Notes under the pieces: generated by a model
What the model was told of the DNA's origin: nothing
Database searches by the model: none
Seen by the model: only the letters and a program-made list of their open reading frames with translations
Origin: Chlamydiota bacterium
GTDB lineage: Bacteria; Chlamydiota; Chlamydiia; Chlamydiales; JAAZZY01
DNA length: 48,472 nt
Direction: 5' to 3'
NCBI GenBank assembly: GCA_022601345.1
Contig: JAJACU010000027.1
Coordinates: forward strand, 1-48,472
Made by a program: the position numbers and the translations under genes
Shown: positions 1 through 8,074 of the stretch, piece after piece
Layout of the letters: each line of letters begins with the position of its first letter
How positions within the stretch are numbered: the first letter of the stretch is position 1

Positions 1-312
1 AAAAAAATATTAAATAAATCTAGCTTTGACAATTATCACGTGTGCTTTTGCATGCATAAAGGAGAATGCGATAGTTATAAGCACCTTTTAAAACAAATAC
101 CTGCTCCCTCCTTAGATCCAAATAGAGACGACTACCATTTTATCTTGTACAAGGGCTCTGAAATTGTGTGTGCCGCTCATCTCAAAAGACTAAATCCTAA
201 AGAGGCGATATTGCAATCTATGCATGCTAAAGACGAAGATGATGCGCACAAGCAATACCTCACAGCTTTTATAAAAAAATGGGGCTTTAATAAAGGCATC
301 ACAGTTAAATAA
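1..312 (+). CDS. GNAT-like acetyltransferase, C-terminal fragment (5' end outside window)
   Basis: The reading frame is open from the first base, so the gene begins upstream; an internal GTG at 40 and an ATG at 52 are not needed as starts. About 103 residues are visible. The middle (YHFILYKGSEIV, then an AAHLKRLNPKEAIL stretch, then a helix ending in FIKKWG) resembles the central strands and last helix of GNAT-fold N-acetyltransferases, in which a strand pair is followed by an acetyl-CoA-binding helix. The usual Q/RxxGxG/A loop is not clear, so the fold assignment is tentative. No partner gene is apparent; the next gene is on the other strand. Confidence 0.5.
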   Translation, partial: KKILNKSSFDNYHVCFCMHKGECDSYKHLLKQIPAPSLDPNRDDYHFILYKGSEIVCAAHLKRLNPKEAILQSMHAKDEDDAHKQYLTAFIKKWGFNKGITVK

Positions 313-391
313 GCTTTGAAGTGAGCCTATAGTGCTACAAGCGTTTATTATTTGGATAAGCCTATCTCAAGAAACAGAGCAGACTGCACAT

Positions 392-814
392 TTAATCAGC
401 AGCATGTAGAGAAGGAATGTATTGAACAAGCCTAGTTGTGCCAAGAATTTGACCATGACTATCTCGAACAGCTCCTTCACCTATATCTGGTCCATAAACT
501 TTTCCATCCCAAATGGACGGGTTCTTTTGTAAAAATTTACCCATAACATCTGAAACAATAATGGCAGTAAAATTACTTTTATTATAAGGAGGTAGTCCTT
601 CAATTCTTTCAAAAACTTGAGGGGTACATACAGGCACTTCACTGCTGCCATCTTCGAATAAAATTGGCTCAACAGCTTTTTGAGGTTTAGTCACTAGATG
701 AGGGGGGGAGCTTAATTGAAAAAATGTTCTAGTGGGTTGTCTTGTCTTCGCATCATATATAGTTAAATTGTATGGCAAACAATTAATTAGTTCACGGGTA
801 CTTGTTGTAGACAT
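392..814 (-). CDS. Small conserved protein of unknown function
   Basis: A 140-residue soluble protein. It begins with a polar segment followed by NCLPYNLTIYD. Near residues 85-90 it has the hydrophobic strand AIIVSDVMG, and it ends with a GPDIGEGAVRDSHGQILGT segment. This order (N-terminal N-x-x-P strand, central I-V-S strand, P-x-G then RD-x-x-G-x-I-x-G near the end) resembles a small family seen in scattered bacteria and phages whose role is not known to me. No signal peptide or membrane segment is visible. The gene is divergent from the multicopper oxidase gene and they share an AT-rich 130-base intergenic region. Function cannot be named. Confidence 0.7.
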   Translation of the reverse strand: MSTTSTRELINCLPYNLTIYDAKTRQPTRTFFQLSSPPHLVTKPQKAVEPILFEDGSSEVPVCTPQVFERIEGLPPYNKSNFTAIIVSDVMGKFLQKNPSIWDGKVYGPDIGEGAVRDSHGQILGTTRLVQYIPSLHAAD

Positions 815-944
815 AAAAATCCTTGTATATTAGATGCTTAAATTCTAATAGGGGTGTTTTTTTATTTCAAGAAATAATGCATTTCCTCATCTTTTTTCTA
901 AATCATGCAATATAAATAGCCAAAAATATTTTTGACTAAAATTT

Positions 945-2477
945 ATGTCGAGAGTATCAGGTAGAGCCATGAGGTATATCTTTTACATTACTTTATTTTC
1001 TTTTCTAAATTTAGGTGCAGACCCCCAGGCTCCTCCAACAGCAACCTACGGTAACTGTAAAGGGTTAAGTACTACCCCTACTTATTTAAAAATTATAGAG
1101 TCTAAGATCACTGTTCAAGGAAAAGAGTCTAATGTCTACGGACTCATTTATAATGATGATCAAAATGTAATCAGAAAAACTAAGGGTGATTGCTTTAATT
1201 TAGTCATTAAAAATGAAACATCTGTTCCAACATCCATTCACTGGCACGGTTTTGTACTACCGAATGTAGAAGATGGCGTGGCATATATCACACAACCTCC
1301 GATCTTTCCTGGCCAGTTATACCCATACAATTTTAAAGTGGTTCAAGAAGGGACCTACTTTGCTCATTCACATTACGGATTGCAAGAGCAAAAACTAATG
1401 GCAATTCCATTAATTGCTCAATCACCTGATGAACCAAAATACAAAAATAAGATCCTCTGCTTAGAGAGCTTTAGCTTCAAAGAGCCTGAGAAAATATGGC
1501 AGGGGCTGCGCAAAAACTTTATGGAAGCAAGCAAAGAGGTAACTCTTCAAACAAAGTCTTCTTTGCTGCCTACCAAACCTACTCTCAACGATGTTTACTA
1601 TGATGCTTTTTTATGCAATCACAAAACATTAGAAGATCCAGATGTGTGGATAGTAGAACCAGGAGAGATTGTGCGCCTTCGTTTTATCAATGCATCTGCT
1701 TCAAGTGGATTTCATATTGATTTAGGTGAGCTCAGTGGAAGTTTGATTGCTGTAGATGGAAATAACATCCAACCTATTGATCTCAAAACATTTCCTATAG
1801 CAACAGCGCAGCGCGCAGATATCCTTGTAAGAATTCCAAATGATGGGGGAGTCTTTCCTGTTATAGCACAGTGCCAAGGAACACAAATGCTTACTGGGGC
1901 CATCTTGAAAACAAAAAATGAACCAACTCCCAAAATGAGTTCTATGGCGACTCAAACTGTCGGAGCTATCTCCAATCAGTTTGAAAAAAAACTACACGCA
2001 ATAGATCCATTGCTTCCCAAAAAAATTGATCGGACCTTGAATGTTTCTTTAGATGGAAATATGGCCTACTATGTATGGGGAATGAATGGGCATTCTTGGC
2101 CAAATTATCAACCTTTGATTGTCAAAGAAGGTGAGAGAGTCGAGATTGTATTTACAAACAATACACCGATGGCTCATCCCATGCATTTACATGGCCATAT
2201 CTTTCAAGTTACAGAAATAAATGGTGACCCTATCAATGAAGGAGCTATGCGTGATGTGCTTCTTGTTATGCCGCATCAAAGTGCTAAGATAGTTTTTGAT
2301 GCCAACAACCCAGGGTTTTGGGCCTTTCATTGTCATATGCTTTATCATTCCTGGGGAGGTTTAATGACCGTAATTCAATATGAGGGAGTTGATAGTCCAA
2401 CCTTTAACTCAGAAGCTCTTTTTTACTATTCTAGTTCATATGGTGCTCGAGAGAATAATCCTTTGATGTTTAAATAA
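945..2477 (+). CDS. Secreted multicopper oxidase (CopA/laccase type)
   Basis: The 510-residue protein has the classical multicopper oxidase signature at both ends. HWHG (H99, H101) and HSH (H141, H143) lie in the first cupredoxin domain. HPMHLHG (H411, H414, H416) and HCHxxxH with a downstream methionine (H462, C463, H464, H468, M474) lie in the last. These supply the type 1, 2 and 3 copper ligands, so the enzyme should be active. A hydrophobic N-terminus (YIFYITLFSFLNLG) indicates export to the periplasm; an in-frame ATG at 969 directly before it is an alternative start. Family members oxidise Cu(I), other metals or phenolics with O2. A role in copper tolerance inside an amoeba or macrophage vacuole is plausible. 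No copper regulator or P-type ATPase lies nearby. Confidence 0.93.
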   Translation: MSRVSGRAMRYIFYITLFSFLNLGADPQAPPTATYGNCKGLSTTPTYLKIIESKITVQGKESNVYGLIYNDDQNVIRKTKGDCFNLVIKNETSVPTSIHWHGFVLPNVEDGVAYITQPPIFPGQLYPYNFKVVQEGTYFAHSHYGLQEQKLMAIPLIAQSPDEPKYKNKILCLESFSFKEPEKIWQGLRKNFMEASKEVTLQTKSSLLPTKPTLNDVYYDAFLCNHKTLEDPDVWIVEPGEIVRLRFINASASSGFHIDLGELSGSLIAVDGNNIQPIDLKTFPIATAQRADILVRIPNDGGVFPVIAQCQGTQMLTGAILKTKNEPTPKMSSMATQTVGAISNQFEKKLHAIDPLLPKKIDRTLNVSLDGNMAYYVWGMNGHSWPNYQPLIVKEGERVEIVFTNNTPMAHPMHLHGHIFQVTEINGDPINEGAMRDVLLVMPHQSAKIVFDANNPGFWAFHCHMLYHSWGGLMTVIQYEGVDSPTFNSEALFYYSSSYGARENNPLMFK

Positions 2478-2707
2478 AACTAAACAAGGGTTTTTAATAA
2501 GAAGTTGCAAGCTACTGAGTAATTAAAGTTTTATGCTCAAGAGAAATAGGTTCATCAAAATCTTTTTGGTCTAAGAACTAGATTTGAAGTTTTTTATAAA
2601 ACATAATTTATCTTTCAAAAGAAAATATTGCTTTTAGAAGAATAAATTTCAAATCTCAGTATTTGTTCACAGGCTAGGCGTCCAGTTAAATAGAAAAGAT
2701 TCTTTGA

Positions 2708-3607
2708 TTAATCTTCTCCACTTGACTCAGATTCGCTCGTTCCAGAAGAGTGTGAGTATACTGATGACTCTTCATCTGTGTCTCTCTCGTAATATTTTCT
2801 AGGCCTACTATAGAAAGTGTCGTCGTATCTTTTATGCTTAGGGCGTCCAGCAGGCCATTGGAAAGGTTTTTTAACAAAGACAAATTCTCTTTGTTGATGT
2901 GCACCTGCAGCTGGCGCTGCAATACCTGTCATCTCATGCTCATATCCAGGATAGCGATCAGGACCAAAAGGTCTTTTAGCTAAAAGTTTATAGTTAGCAG
3001 GTGTTGATGCATCTCTTATATTGTAAACGTAACCTTGATAAAAATCAGCTTTTCCATGAGGTTGGGCCAGTGTCACATGAACTCTGTCTCCAGATTCTTG
3101 CATAGCACTACAAGAGGCAAAAAAGGATTTAATAATAGGAGGGAGCGTTTGAGTTCGAAAGTTACTCTTATCATGTGGACAGTTCCAGTGAATTCTTTCG
3201 AGTCTACGACCTGTAAGAGCAGGATGGTTGCTCTCATGGATTTTTGTGCCATCAAATCCTAAAATAATCGTAACGCCTTTATTCTGCAGCCAGCGAATGC
3301 GTTTGCAACGATCAGAGCAAAAAGACGTGTGCAAAAGGGGATCAGCAGAGTAATCTTCTGCTTCTTCCCCATCACTTAGAAACAAGTTGGCAATTTGAGA
3401 GGCTAGTGTCATTTCTTCTCTTTCTATGCCATTACACCTTTGACATTGATCTGACGTGCGCCCAAATGTATCAAGTTCAGTCGCTATAATAGAATTACCC
3501 AGGTTGGGGTGAGCCACTTGGTGTTTATCTATCAAAGCAGACACCCCTCTAAAACCCGCTTCCCCAATAAATAGTCTTGTTTTGTGGTCTCCTGAGCAAG
3601 TTGCCAT
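2708..3607 (-). CDS. BMT5-like (DUF2431) Rossmann-fold protein, putative RNA methyltransferase
   Basis: A 299-residue protein. Residues 11-30 (RLFIGEAGFRGVSALIDKH) match the opening glycine loop of the DUF2431 domain of yeast BMT5, which methylates a uridine of 25S rRNA. A strand with IIATELDT follows at 40-47, then an insertion, then ILGFDGTKIH (115-124) and RIHWNCPHDKSN (138-149), corresponding to the family's D-A-T-x-L and N-x-P-H segments. The insertion has C55-x2-C58 and C97-x3-C101, possibly a zinc site. The last 40 residues are Arg/Tyr- then Ser/Glu-rich and look disordered. The domain is best known from eukaryotes, so transfer from a host is possible. RNA methylation is inferred from the family; the target is unknown. 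Confidence 0.72.
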   Translation of the reverse strand: MATCSGDHKTRLFIGEAGFRGVSALIDKHQVAHPNLGNSIIATELDTFGRTSDQCQRCNGIEREEMTLASQIANLFLSDGEEAEDYSADPLLHTSFCSDRCKRIRWLQNKGVTIILGFDGTKIHESNHPALTGRRLERIHWNCPHDKSNFRTQTLPPIIKSFFASCSAMQESGDRVHVTLAQPHGKADFYQGYVYNIRDASTPANYKLLAKRPFGPDRYPGYEHEMTGIAAPAAGAHQQREFVFVKKPFQWPAGRPKHKRYDDTFYSRPRKYYERDTDEESSVYSHSSGTSESESSGED

Positions 3608-3717
3608 ATTGCAGCCTCTATTTTTTGCAGGTGATTATATCAATATAGATATTTTTAGAGGTTGTGATTTCTTCAATGAGTTTAATTATCCGAGTTTTAG
3701 ATAGGGTAATAAAACTT

Positions 3718-4146
3718 TTAACTGCTTACAGCCGAGGGTTGCTCTGAGTTGTTTAATGGGTTAGGTCCATAATCATTGTCACCCTTATCTGATTTGCAAT
3801 ACATCAAGTATAAATAAATTGGGATGCCAATAATTGTTAGAATAATCAACAGACACCAACCTGATCGATTCGTATCATGCAGTCTTCGAATAGCTACAAA
3901 AAGATGGGGAATTATATTAAAGATGGCAAATAGTAATCTCATAATCCATATGACTACTAATAAAGCTGTAACTAATAAACTTTCTTTGTAAATTACAATA
4001 GCCGTTGAAAATATTTCAGTTGCTGATAAGAGCAACTCAACTAAGCTTGTAAACAAGCAAAAATACCAAAACTCAGATCGAGATGCTCTTCCTCGAAAGT
4101 TCCAGTAATTTTTGTACACCGACTTTACTGATTGGAATAAGTTCAC
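3718..4146 (-). CDS. DUF805 family inner-membrane protein
   Basis: The 142-residue protein carries the DUF805 hallmarks: NFRGRASRSEFWYF near residue 16, a group of hydrophobic helices, RRLHDTNRSGWCLL around residue 90, and a C-terminal DYGPNPL. Three to four transmembrane helices are visible. The family is widespread in bacterial inner membranes and its molecular function is not established. The gene stands alone on the minus strand, with an AT-rich region of about 110 bases upstream. It is complete and of normal length for the family. Confidence 0.9.
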   Translation of the reverse strand: MNLFQSVKSVYKNYWNFRGRASRSEFWYFCLFTSLVELLLSATEIFSTAIVIYKESLLVTALLVVIWIMRLLFAIFNIIPHLFVAIRRLHDTNRSGWCLLIILTIIGIPIYLYLMYCKSDKGDNDYGPNPLNNSEQPSAVSS

Positions 4147-4261
4147 ATTTAAATCCTTTGATTTTTTTATAAATAATTAAGTAAATTTTAACAATTTAAA
4201 TATAATTCATATTATTTTGCATACATCATATAAATAATCATATATTTTATTAATAAGAATT

Positions 4262-4445
4262 TAAGAGGCTAGCTTTTAAAGAAGTCAAATACTCTAAATC
4301 TCCGGGGTTAATTTTATAGTCTTTAGGTGTTGTAAGATCCATTCTTTGGTAGGTTTCTGTCTGAAGAGAGGAATTTCTTCCAGCGAGCAGTGTAATTACG
4401 TGATTAAAAGCTTTGGCAAATTCTTCTCCATAACAATAACTATAA
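4262..4445 (-). pseudogene. Remnant of the repeated secreted-protein family (fourth copy)
   Basis: Read on the minus strand this stretch encodes YCYGEEFAKAFNHVIT, then SLQTETYQRMDLTTPKDYKINP. It closely matches residues in the copy at 7441-7890 (YGYGEESAKAFNTVIT and QTESYQRIDLTTPKDCKINP). The usual C-terminal part (NPNSEEVKELVSTYEQ and onwards) is missing and there is no start codon, so it is a fragment rather than a gene. It lies between the DUF805 gene and a small minus-strand gene. Confidence 0.75.
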
Positions 4446-4455
4446 AGCCTACTCT

Positions 4456-4755
4456 CTACATTGATGTATAGTTTAAGGTATCACTATAAATTTTTTGAGT
4501 TTTTTTGATTTCATAATTATAGCAGTCGGGGTGATTATCGATATGTCTAACAGTCCATGTGTATACTTTTTTTCCTCCCCAGAGATATTCTGAATCCCAC
4601 ATTTCAATAATTCCAAGCTTTTTGAGCTTTCCTGCTTCCTTCCACTTAGATGCTAATATTCCTGTTATACTCTCTTGTAGACATCCTTTGCAAATCTTCA
4701 CTTCATCGTTTATAACAGCAATGCAAGGTTCGTTTTGAATTAAACTGATGCACAT
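4456..4755 (-). CDS. Small protein with aromatic/DN-C motif, divergent from the toxin locus
   Basis: A 99-residue protein with no signal peptide or membrane segment. The N-terminal half contains a C-x2-C pair (ICKGC), and the C-terminal half has VYTWTVRHIDNHPDCYNY. The pattern of aromatic strand, H-I-D-N, four residues and a cysteine recurs in three other small proteins of this window, at 4817-5377, 30807-31157 and 31243-31950, all next to toxin-type genes. It may be an accessory, adaptor or immunity protein; this is inferred from position and the shared motif only. It is divergent from the accessory-toxin-immunity operon, with roughly 40-60 bases between them. Confidence 0.55.
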   Translation of the reverse strand: MCISLIQNEPCIAVINDEVKICKGCLQESITGILASKWKEAGKLKKLGIIEMWDSEYLWGGKKVYTWTVRHIDNHPDCYNYEIKKTQKIYSDTLNYTSM

Positions 4756-4816
4756 TAACTTATTCCTTTTTAATAAAGTTTAACTTAACCTTTTGAATAG
4801 CAGTAAGTGTAAATAT

Positions 4817-5377
4817 ATGGGTTTATTAATGTCTATAAATACATCTCGCTTTAATACACTGATTAAGAATGATGTTTATTTCAAAGCATCCCTAGATACT
4901 CTCCGTCTGAAAAAATGTAATATTTTAACTCAGGAAGCTTGGTTTTCAGACCTTTCTTCTATGAAGATAAAAAGCCTGCTTCAACAAGAAATTGAAAAGA
5001 TGTTTTTTGTTCAAATCGATGAAAAATGGGAAAAGGAGTGTCTTGGCCACGAATATAAAGTTTCTGGAAGACAAAAGAACATAAAGAAAGCCGAAAAAAA
5101 AGCCAAAAAAGCCGAAAAGGATTACAAGCAAAAACCTACAGTTATTTCACACTCAGTAAAATGGGGTCTTCGTGGATCAAATGATCCATTTGTTTACTTT
5201 AAGTATATTGATAATTGTTCAGATTGCAATTGCCCTTCAAAAAAAATCTCAACAAAAGAAAAAATCTCTCTCAAAGAAGCTATCTCAAAAGCAGAGGAAA
5301 AGCTGCAGTTACCATCTGAGGACTTTTATAAAATACTTCTTCAGTACGTGTTGAAAGCTGATGGGAAAATTGTATGA
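4817..5377 (+). CDS. Accessory protein preceding the HNH toxin gene
   Basis: A protein of about 186 residues of unknown family. The frame opens at TTG 4793; ATG 4817 and ATG 4829 are more likely starts, but neither has a strong ribosome-binding site. It has a lysine-rich helical stretch (many KKAEKKAKKAEK-type residues) in the middle, then VYFKYIDNCSDCNCPS, the aromatic/DN-C motif shared with neighbouring small proteins, then an amphipathic C-terminal helix. Its stop overlaps the ATG of the toxin gene (ATGA overlap), so the two are translationally coupled. A chaperone or targeting role for the downstream toxin is a reasonable guess from the arrangement, not shown by the sequence. Confidence 0.65.
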   Translation: MGLLMSINTSRFNTLIKNDVYFKASLDTLRLKKCNILTQEAWFSDLSSMKIKSLLQQEIEKMFFVQIDEKWEKECLGHEYKVSGRQKNIKKAEKKAKKAEKDYKQKPTVISHSVKWGLRGSNDPFVYFKYIDNCSDCNCPSKKISTKEKISLKEAISKAEEKLQLPSEDFYKILLQYVLKADGKIV

Positions 5378-6735
5378 TGGAAATCCAAAATTCAGCAGTT
5401 GATCAATTTTTTGAGGATTGGGGGGATCAAGGTGATATCGACCCTAATAATTGTGAAATTGAAACACATGAAGAAGTAGTGCATACAGCTATGACTTTTC
5501 AAGATAGCGATGGAAGAGTTTGCACCAGGCCTGTGGCAATTACCTACACAAGTGTTATAGCCAGACCTCTTCCTAAAGATAGTAATGAAAATATTGCAAA
5601 CCAAAGAGAAAGAGAACGTGATTTTACTGATAATGATAACTTCTATACTGATGAGAACAATGGTCCGCGTCCTTACAAGAACTGTCCTCCCTATGACCCT
5701 TTCAAAAAATTTATTGATGATGCACTTGCTAAAGAACCTGAAACTTCTGGGTCCAATCAAAGAATAGCAAGCTTAGTAAAAAAGTATTTAGACCCTAATT
5801 ATTTTATTGCATATCCAAAATTAAATGAGCTTTCTAACGAAGAAATTCAAAATTATCTCAGGGAGCAAGGTGTTTTCTCTAAACTAAGTAATGAAAATGT
5901 TTTGTTAGAAGTATCAGAGACGGCGTCGTTACCAGCTAAATTTAGTGTTGAAAGCAATCCTATTGTTCAAGAGAGAATTGAAATGCTAAAGCAAGCTTGT
6001 CTCTTTTGCCCAATGAGTAATTCAAAACAAAGTGTTGCAGATTCAAATGACATCTTATTCAATCTAAAAGCCAGAAATATTGGATCTAAAATAGCTCACG
6101 ATTTCTATGATTTTTTTCATGAGTTTAAACTAGGCTATGTTAACGAATGTGAAAAGCTGCGTGCATTTTTATCAAAAATATTACCCCGAGGTGCTTTTGA
6201 AGCTCTTGACGGGTTAACTGTTGAGCGGCAACTAAAATTTGCAGCTGCAGCTCATGAAGGTATAGATCTCTTTTTCAAAACCAATCAATCTATTAACTAT
6301 TTACCTGAATCTAAAGATAGACTAGCTCTGGGCATTATGCCCGCTCCATATGAGCTTATTGGTGCTCTGAAAATCCCTCCAACTCTTGTTAATAGCGTTA
6401 AAGGATGGAGAGTGGGCTTACCTTTCAATAATCGAACAATTGCGGGTAACAGGCCAACATGGAGTACAGTTAGGCAAAGACACTGGAAAAATAAAGCTTA
6501 TTTGCACGAAAATGGTTTAATGAAAGAGGCTCAAATATATAAAGCAACACCAGAGAATATAGCACGAATGAAAAAAGGGTTGGCTCCTCAAGTATTTGAT
6601 CCAAAAAAAAATACTATGCAAAGTATAGAGTTGCATCATATCCCTGCGCGCAGAGATGGAGGACATTTTAATTTTACAGAGGTTACTCCTAGAGAACACG
6701 CACTTCAAGATCCATTTAGACATATAGGTAAATAG
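5374..6735 (+). CDS. Polymorphic-toxin-type protein with C-terminal HNH-like nuclease domain
   Basis: A 453-residue protein. The N-terminal 130 residues are acidic and low in hydrophobics; a helical middle part follows. The last ~100 residues form a separate basic module ending in ELHHIPARRDGG (H421, H422), then VTPREH (H442) and DPFRHIG (R449, H450). This histidine spacing is that of HNH/LHH-type nuclease toxins found at the C-termini of polymorphic toxins. No signal peptide or known trafficking domain is visible, so export, if any, needs a secretion system elsewhere. The gene starts inside the preceding accessory gene and ends one base before the likely immunity gene. Nuclease activity is inferred from the motif. 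Confidence 0.75.
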   Translation: MMEIQNSAVDQFFEDWGDQGDIDPNNCEIETHEEVVHTAMTFQDSDGRVCTRPVAITYTSVIARPLPKDSNENIANQRERERDFTDNDNFYTDENNGPRPYKNCPPYDPFKKFIDDALAKEPETSGSNQRIASLVKKYLDPNYFIAYPKLNELSNEEIQNYLREQGVFSKLSNENVLLEVSETASLPAKFSVESNPIVQERIEMLKQACLFCPMSNSKQSVADSNDILFNLKARNIGSKIAHDFYDFFHEFKLGYVNECEKLRAFLSKILPRGAFEALDGLTVERQLKFAAAAHEGIDLFFKTNQSINYLPESKDRLALGIMPAPYELIGALKIPPTLVNSVKGWRVGLPFNNRTIAGNRPTWSTVRQRHWKNKAYLHENGLMKEAQIYKATPENIARMKKGLAPQVFDPKKNTMQSIELHHIPARRDGGHFNFTEVTPREHALQDPFRHIGK

Positions 6736-6736
6736 T

Positions 6737-7252
6737 ATGCCCAACTTTAAAAAGTTATATGAAAAATCTCAAACAGTCCCCTCCTCGACTATATATTTTG
6801 ATAAAAAAATTTGGTCTTTAGATAGATTCTTAGTTTCAAATGAAGATATTTTAATTATAAATATAGAAAAGACTAATAGCCAGTTTAGGCAGGGTTTTTG
6901 TATAGGGGTAGAAGGTGTTATTAAATTTCTAGATAAAAAGTATAGTAAAGGAAAAAGTATAGATTTTTTTCTATGGGAAAGAAAAGAACCTTATGAAGTT
7001 CAGATATTTACTGAAAGCTTATATATATATGTTCAAAATGCCTGGTATGATCCAGCTGAAGGTGAAAAAGCTCCAGCATGTTATGTGGGAGGGCGTGAGT
7101 GGCTTCTACATGACCATTGGGGCGGAGCTGGAATGATTGTTGAAGAAATTGAAAATGGCAAGCGATATTACTGTAACGATGGCGAATGTGATGATGACTT
7201 TGATGACATTATTTTCACCGTTACTAGAAAACCCTATAAAATCTCAACATGA
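6737..7252 (+). CDS. Probable immunity protein for the HNH toxin
   Basis: A 171-residue soluble protein starting one base after the toxin stop codon. It is acidic at its end (CNDGECDDDFDDIIF), as expected of a protein that masks a basic nuclease. It has strand-rich segments (DILIINIEK, EVQIFTESLYIYVQNAWYDP) and a GGREWLLHDHWGGAGM segment. I do not recognise the family by name. Immunity is inferred from the position directly after a toxin with a C-terminal nuclease module, and from size and acidity. It could instead be a second, unrelated effector. Confidence 0.6.
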   Translation: MPNFKKLYEKSQTVPSSTIYFDKKIWSLDRFLVSNEDILIINIEKTNSQFRQGFCIGVEGVIKFLDKKYSKGKSIDFFLWERKEPYEVQIFTESLYIYVQNAWYDPAEGEKAPACYVGGREWLLHDHWGGAGMIVEEIENGKRYYCNDGECDDDFDDIIFTVTRKPYKIST

Positions 7253-7259
7253 TAAAACA

Positions 7260-7440
7260 TAAGGATCTGAAGCGTTAAAACACCACCATAAAGGCGACAA
7301 AGACAGATGCAAAAGGAGTGTGTTTTGTTTGGTAAAGTTAAACGATGAGCCTATTAGGGAACCTACCTTTTCTGATACAGTGAATTCTGTTTCAGGAGCA
7401 AATATAAAGTTTGTGAATAAGTTTTTAGAATCTAAAGAGG
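7260..7440 (-). pseudogene. Remnant of a beta-barrel outer-membrane protein C-terminus (copy A)
   Basis: On the minus strand this sequence encodes LFTNFIFAPETEFTVSEK and, after a one-base deletion, ASVFVAFMVVF and a stop. It matches the C-terminal 46 residues of the intact beta-barrel gene at 35272-36315 (AAPEIEITLTET, then FVAFFIAYLVVF) and a sister remnant at 22853-23018. The terminal phenylalanine and alternating hydrophobics are those of a last beta-strand. Only the tail survives, directly downstream of the decayed secreted-protein gene. Confidence 0.7.
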
Positions 7441-7890
7441 TTAATTAGAGCAAAGCTTTTCAATGGCAGTTTTCAATGGCTTCTTAGAATTTTTATAAAT
7501 GGACCAGATCTCACCTAGTTCTTGCTCATATGTAGAGACAAGTTCTTTGACTTCTTCTGAATTTGGATTGCCCATGAAGACTACGGGGTTAATTTTACAG
7601 TCTTTAGGTGTTGTAAGATCAATTCGTTGGTAGCTTTCTGTTTGAAGAGGGGGATTTCTTCCTGTGTGCTGTGTAATTACAGTATTAAAAGCTTTTGCAG
7701 ATTCTTCTCCATATCCATATACAATTCCCAAGAGCATATGATTATCCTTTAATAAAGAAGAGAGAGATTGTCCTTTTTCAAGATGAGTCATAAATTTATC
7801 AGGACTAAAATCATTTCCTAAAATTTCTTGAAAGTCTTGCTTATATTTATCTAAACATGACTCTAGTGATTAGCTGTTAATCATATAGAA
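7441..7890 (-). pseudogene. Decayed copy of the secreted ~260-residue repeat-family gene (copy A)
   Basis: An open frame of 116 residues (7441-7791) begins at an internal methionine and ends in the family's C-terminus (NPNSEEVKELVSTYEQEL, then KPLKTAIEKLCSN). Upstream, the same frame continues as SCLDKYKQDFQEILGNDF with an in-frame stop just before SLESC. It is collinear with INKKSLKSCLEKYKQNFEEILG of the full-length paralogue at 21723-22502. The N-terminal half, including the signal peptide, is missing. It is therefore a truncated pseudogene, although the short open frame could still be expressed. It lies just upstream of the large operon. Confidence 0.75.
7481..7573. repeat. Direct repeat A, left flank of the operon (93 bases identical to 21763-21855)
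   Basis: The run starting ttcttagaatttttataaat and ending gaatttggattgccc is identical at 7481-7573 and 21763-21855, in the same orientation. A third copy near 23059-23150 differs at a few positions. Similarity extends further at lower identity on both sides. The repeat is the 3' coding part of the secreted-protein family. Together with its partner it brackets the 8.1-21.5 kb gene block. Confidence 0.9.
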
Positions 7891-8074
7891 TCGTAACAAG
7901 GCTATTCTCTTTCTTCACTTATAATAGGTCTTTTTTATTTGCTATTTTAGAATTAGAGTTGTTTTCGCAGTTCTTCTTTTTTATTGTAGTATATTTTTTT
8001 TTAAACAAGTCTTGTAAATAATAGCAGGTAAATGAGACGATCTCTGTTTTCTTATTCAAATAAGTGTGGGAAAA
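7891..8074. other. AT-rich leader upstream of the operon
   Basis: About 180 bases without a gene between the left repeat and the first gene of the large operon. It contains T-rich runs and TATA-like words (tataat near 7919, tagtatatt near 7989). I could not assign a -35/-10 pair with conventional spacing with confidence. It must hold the operon promoter if the operon is transcribed independently. Confidence 0.4.

Noticed and set aside
481-672. Open frame of 63 codons on the minus strand
   Set aside because: It lies wholly within the 392-814 gene in another frame and has no ribosome-binding site or family resemblance.
3035-3262. Plus-strand frame inside the BMT5-like gene
   Set aside because: It is antisense to recognisable DUF2431 motifs and has no start signal.
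5392-5760. Open frame of 122 codons antisense to the HNH toxin gene
   Set aside because: Composition (Ile/Arg/Thr-rich without pattern) is that of a reverse-complement shadow; the sense frame is clearly coding.
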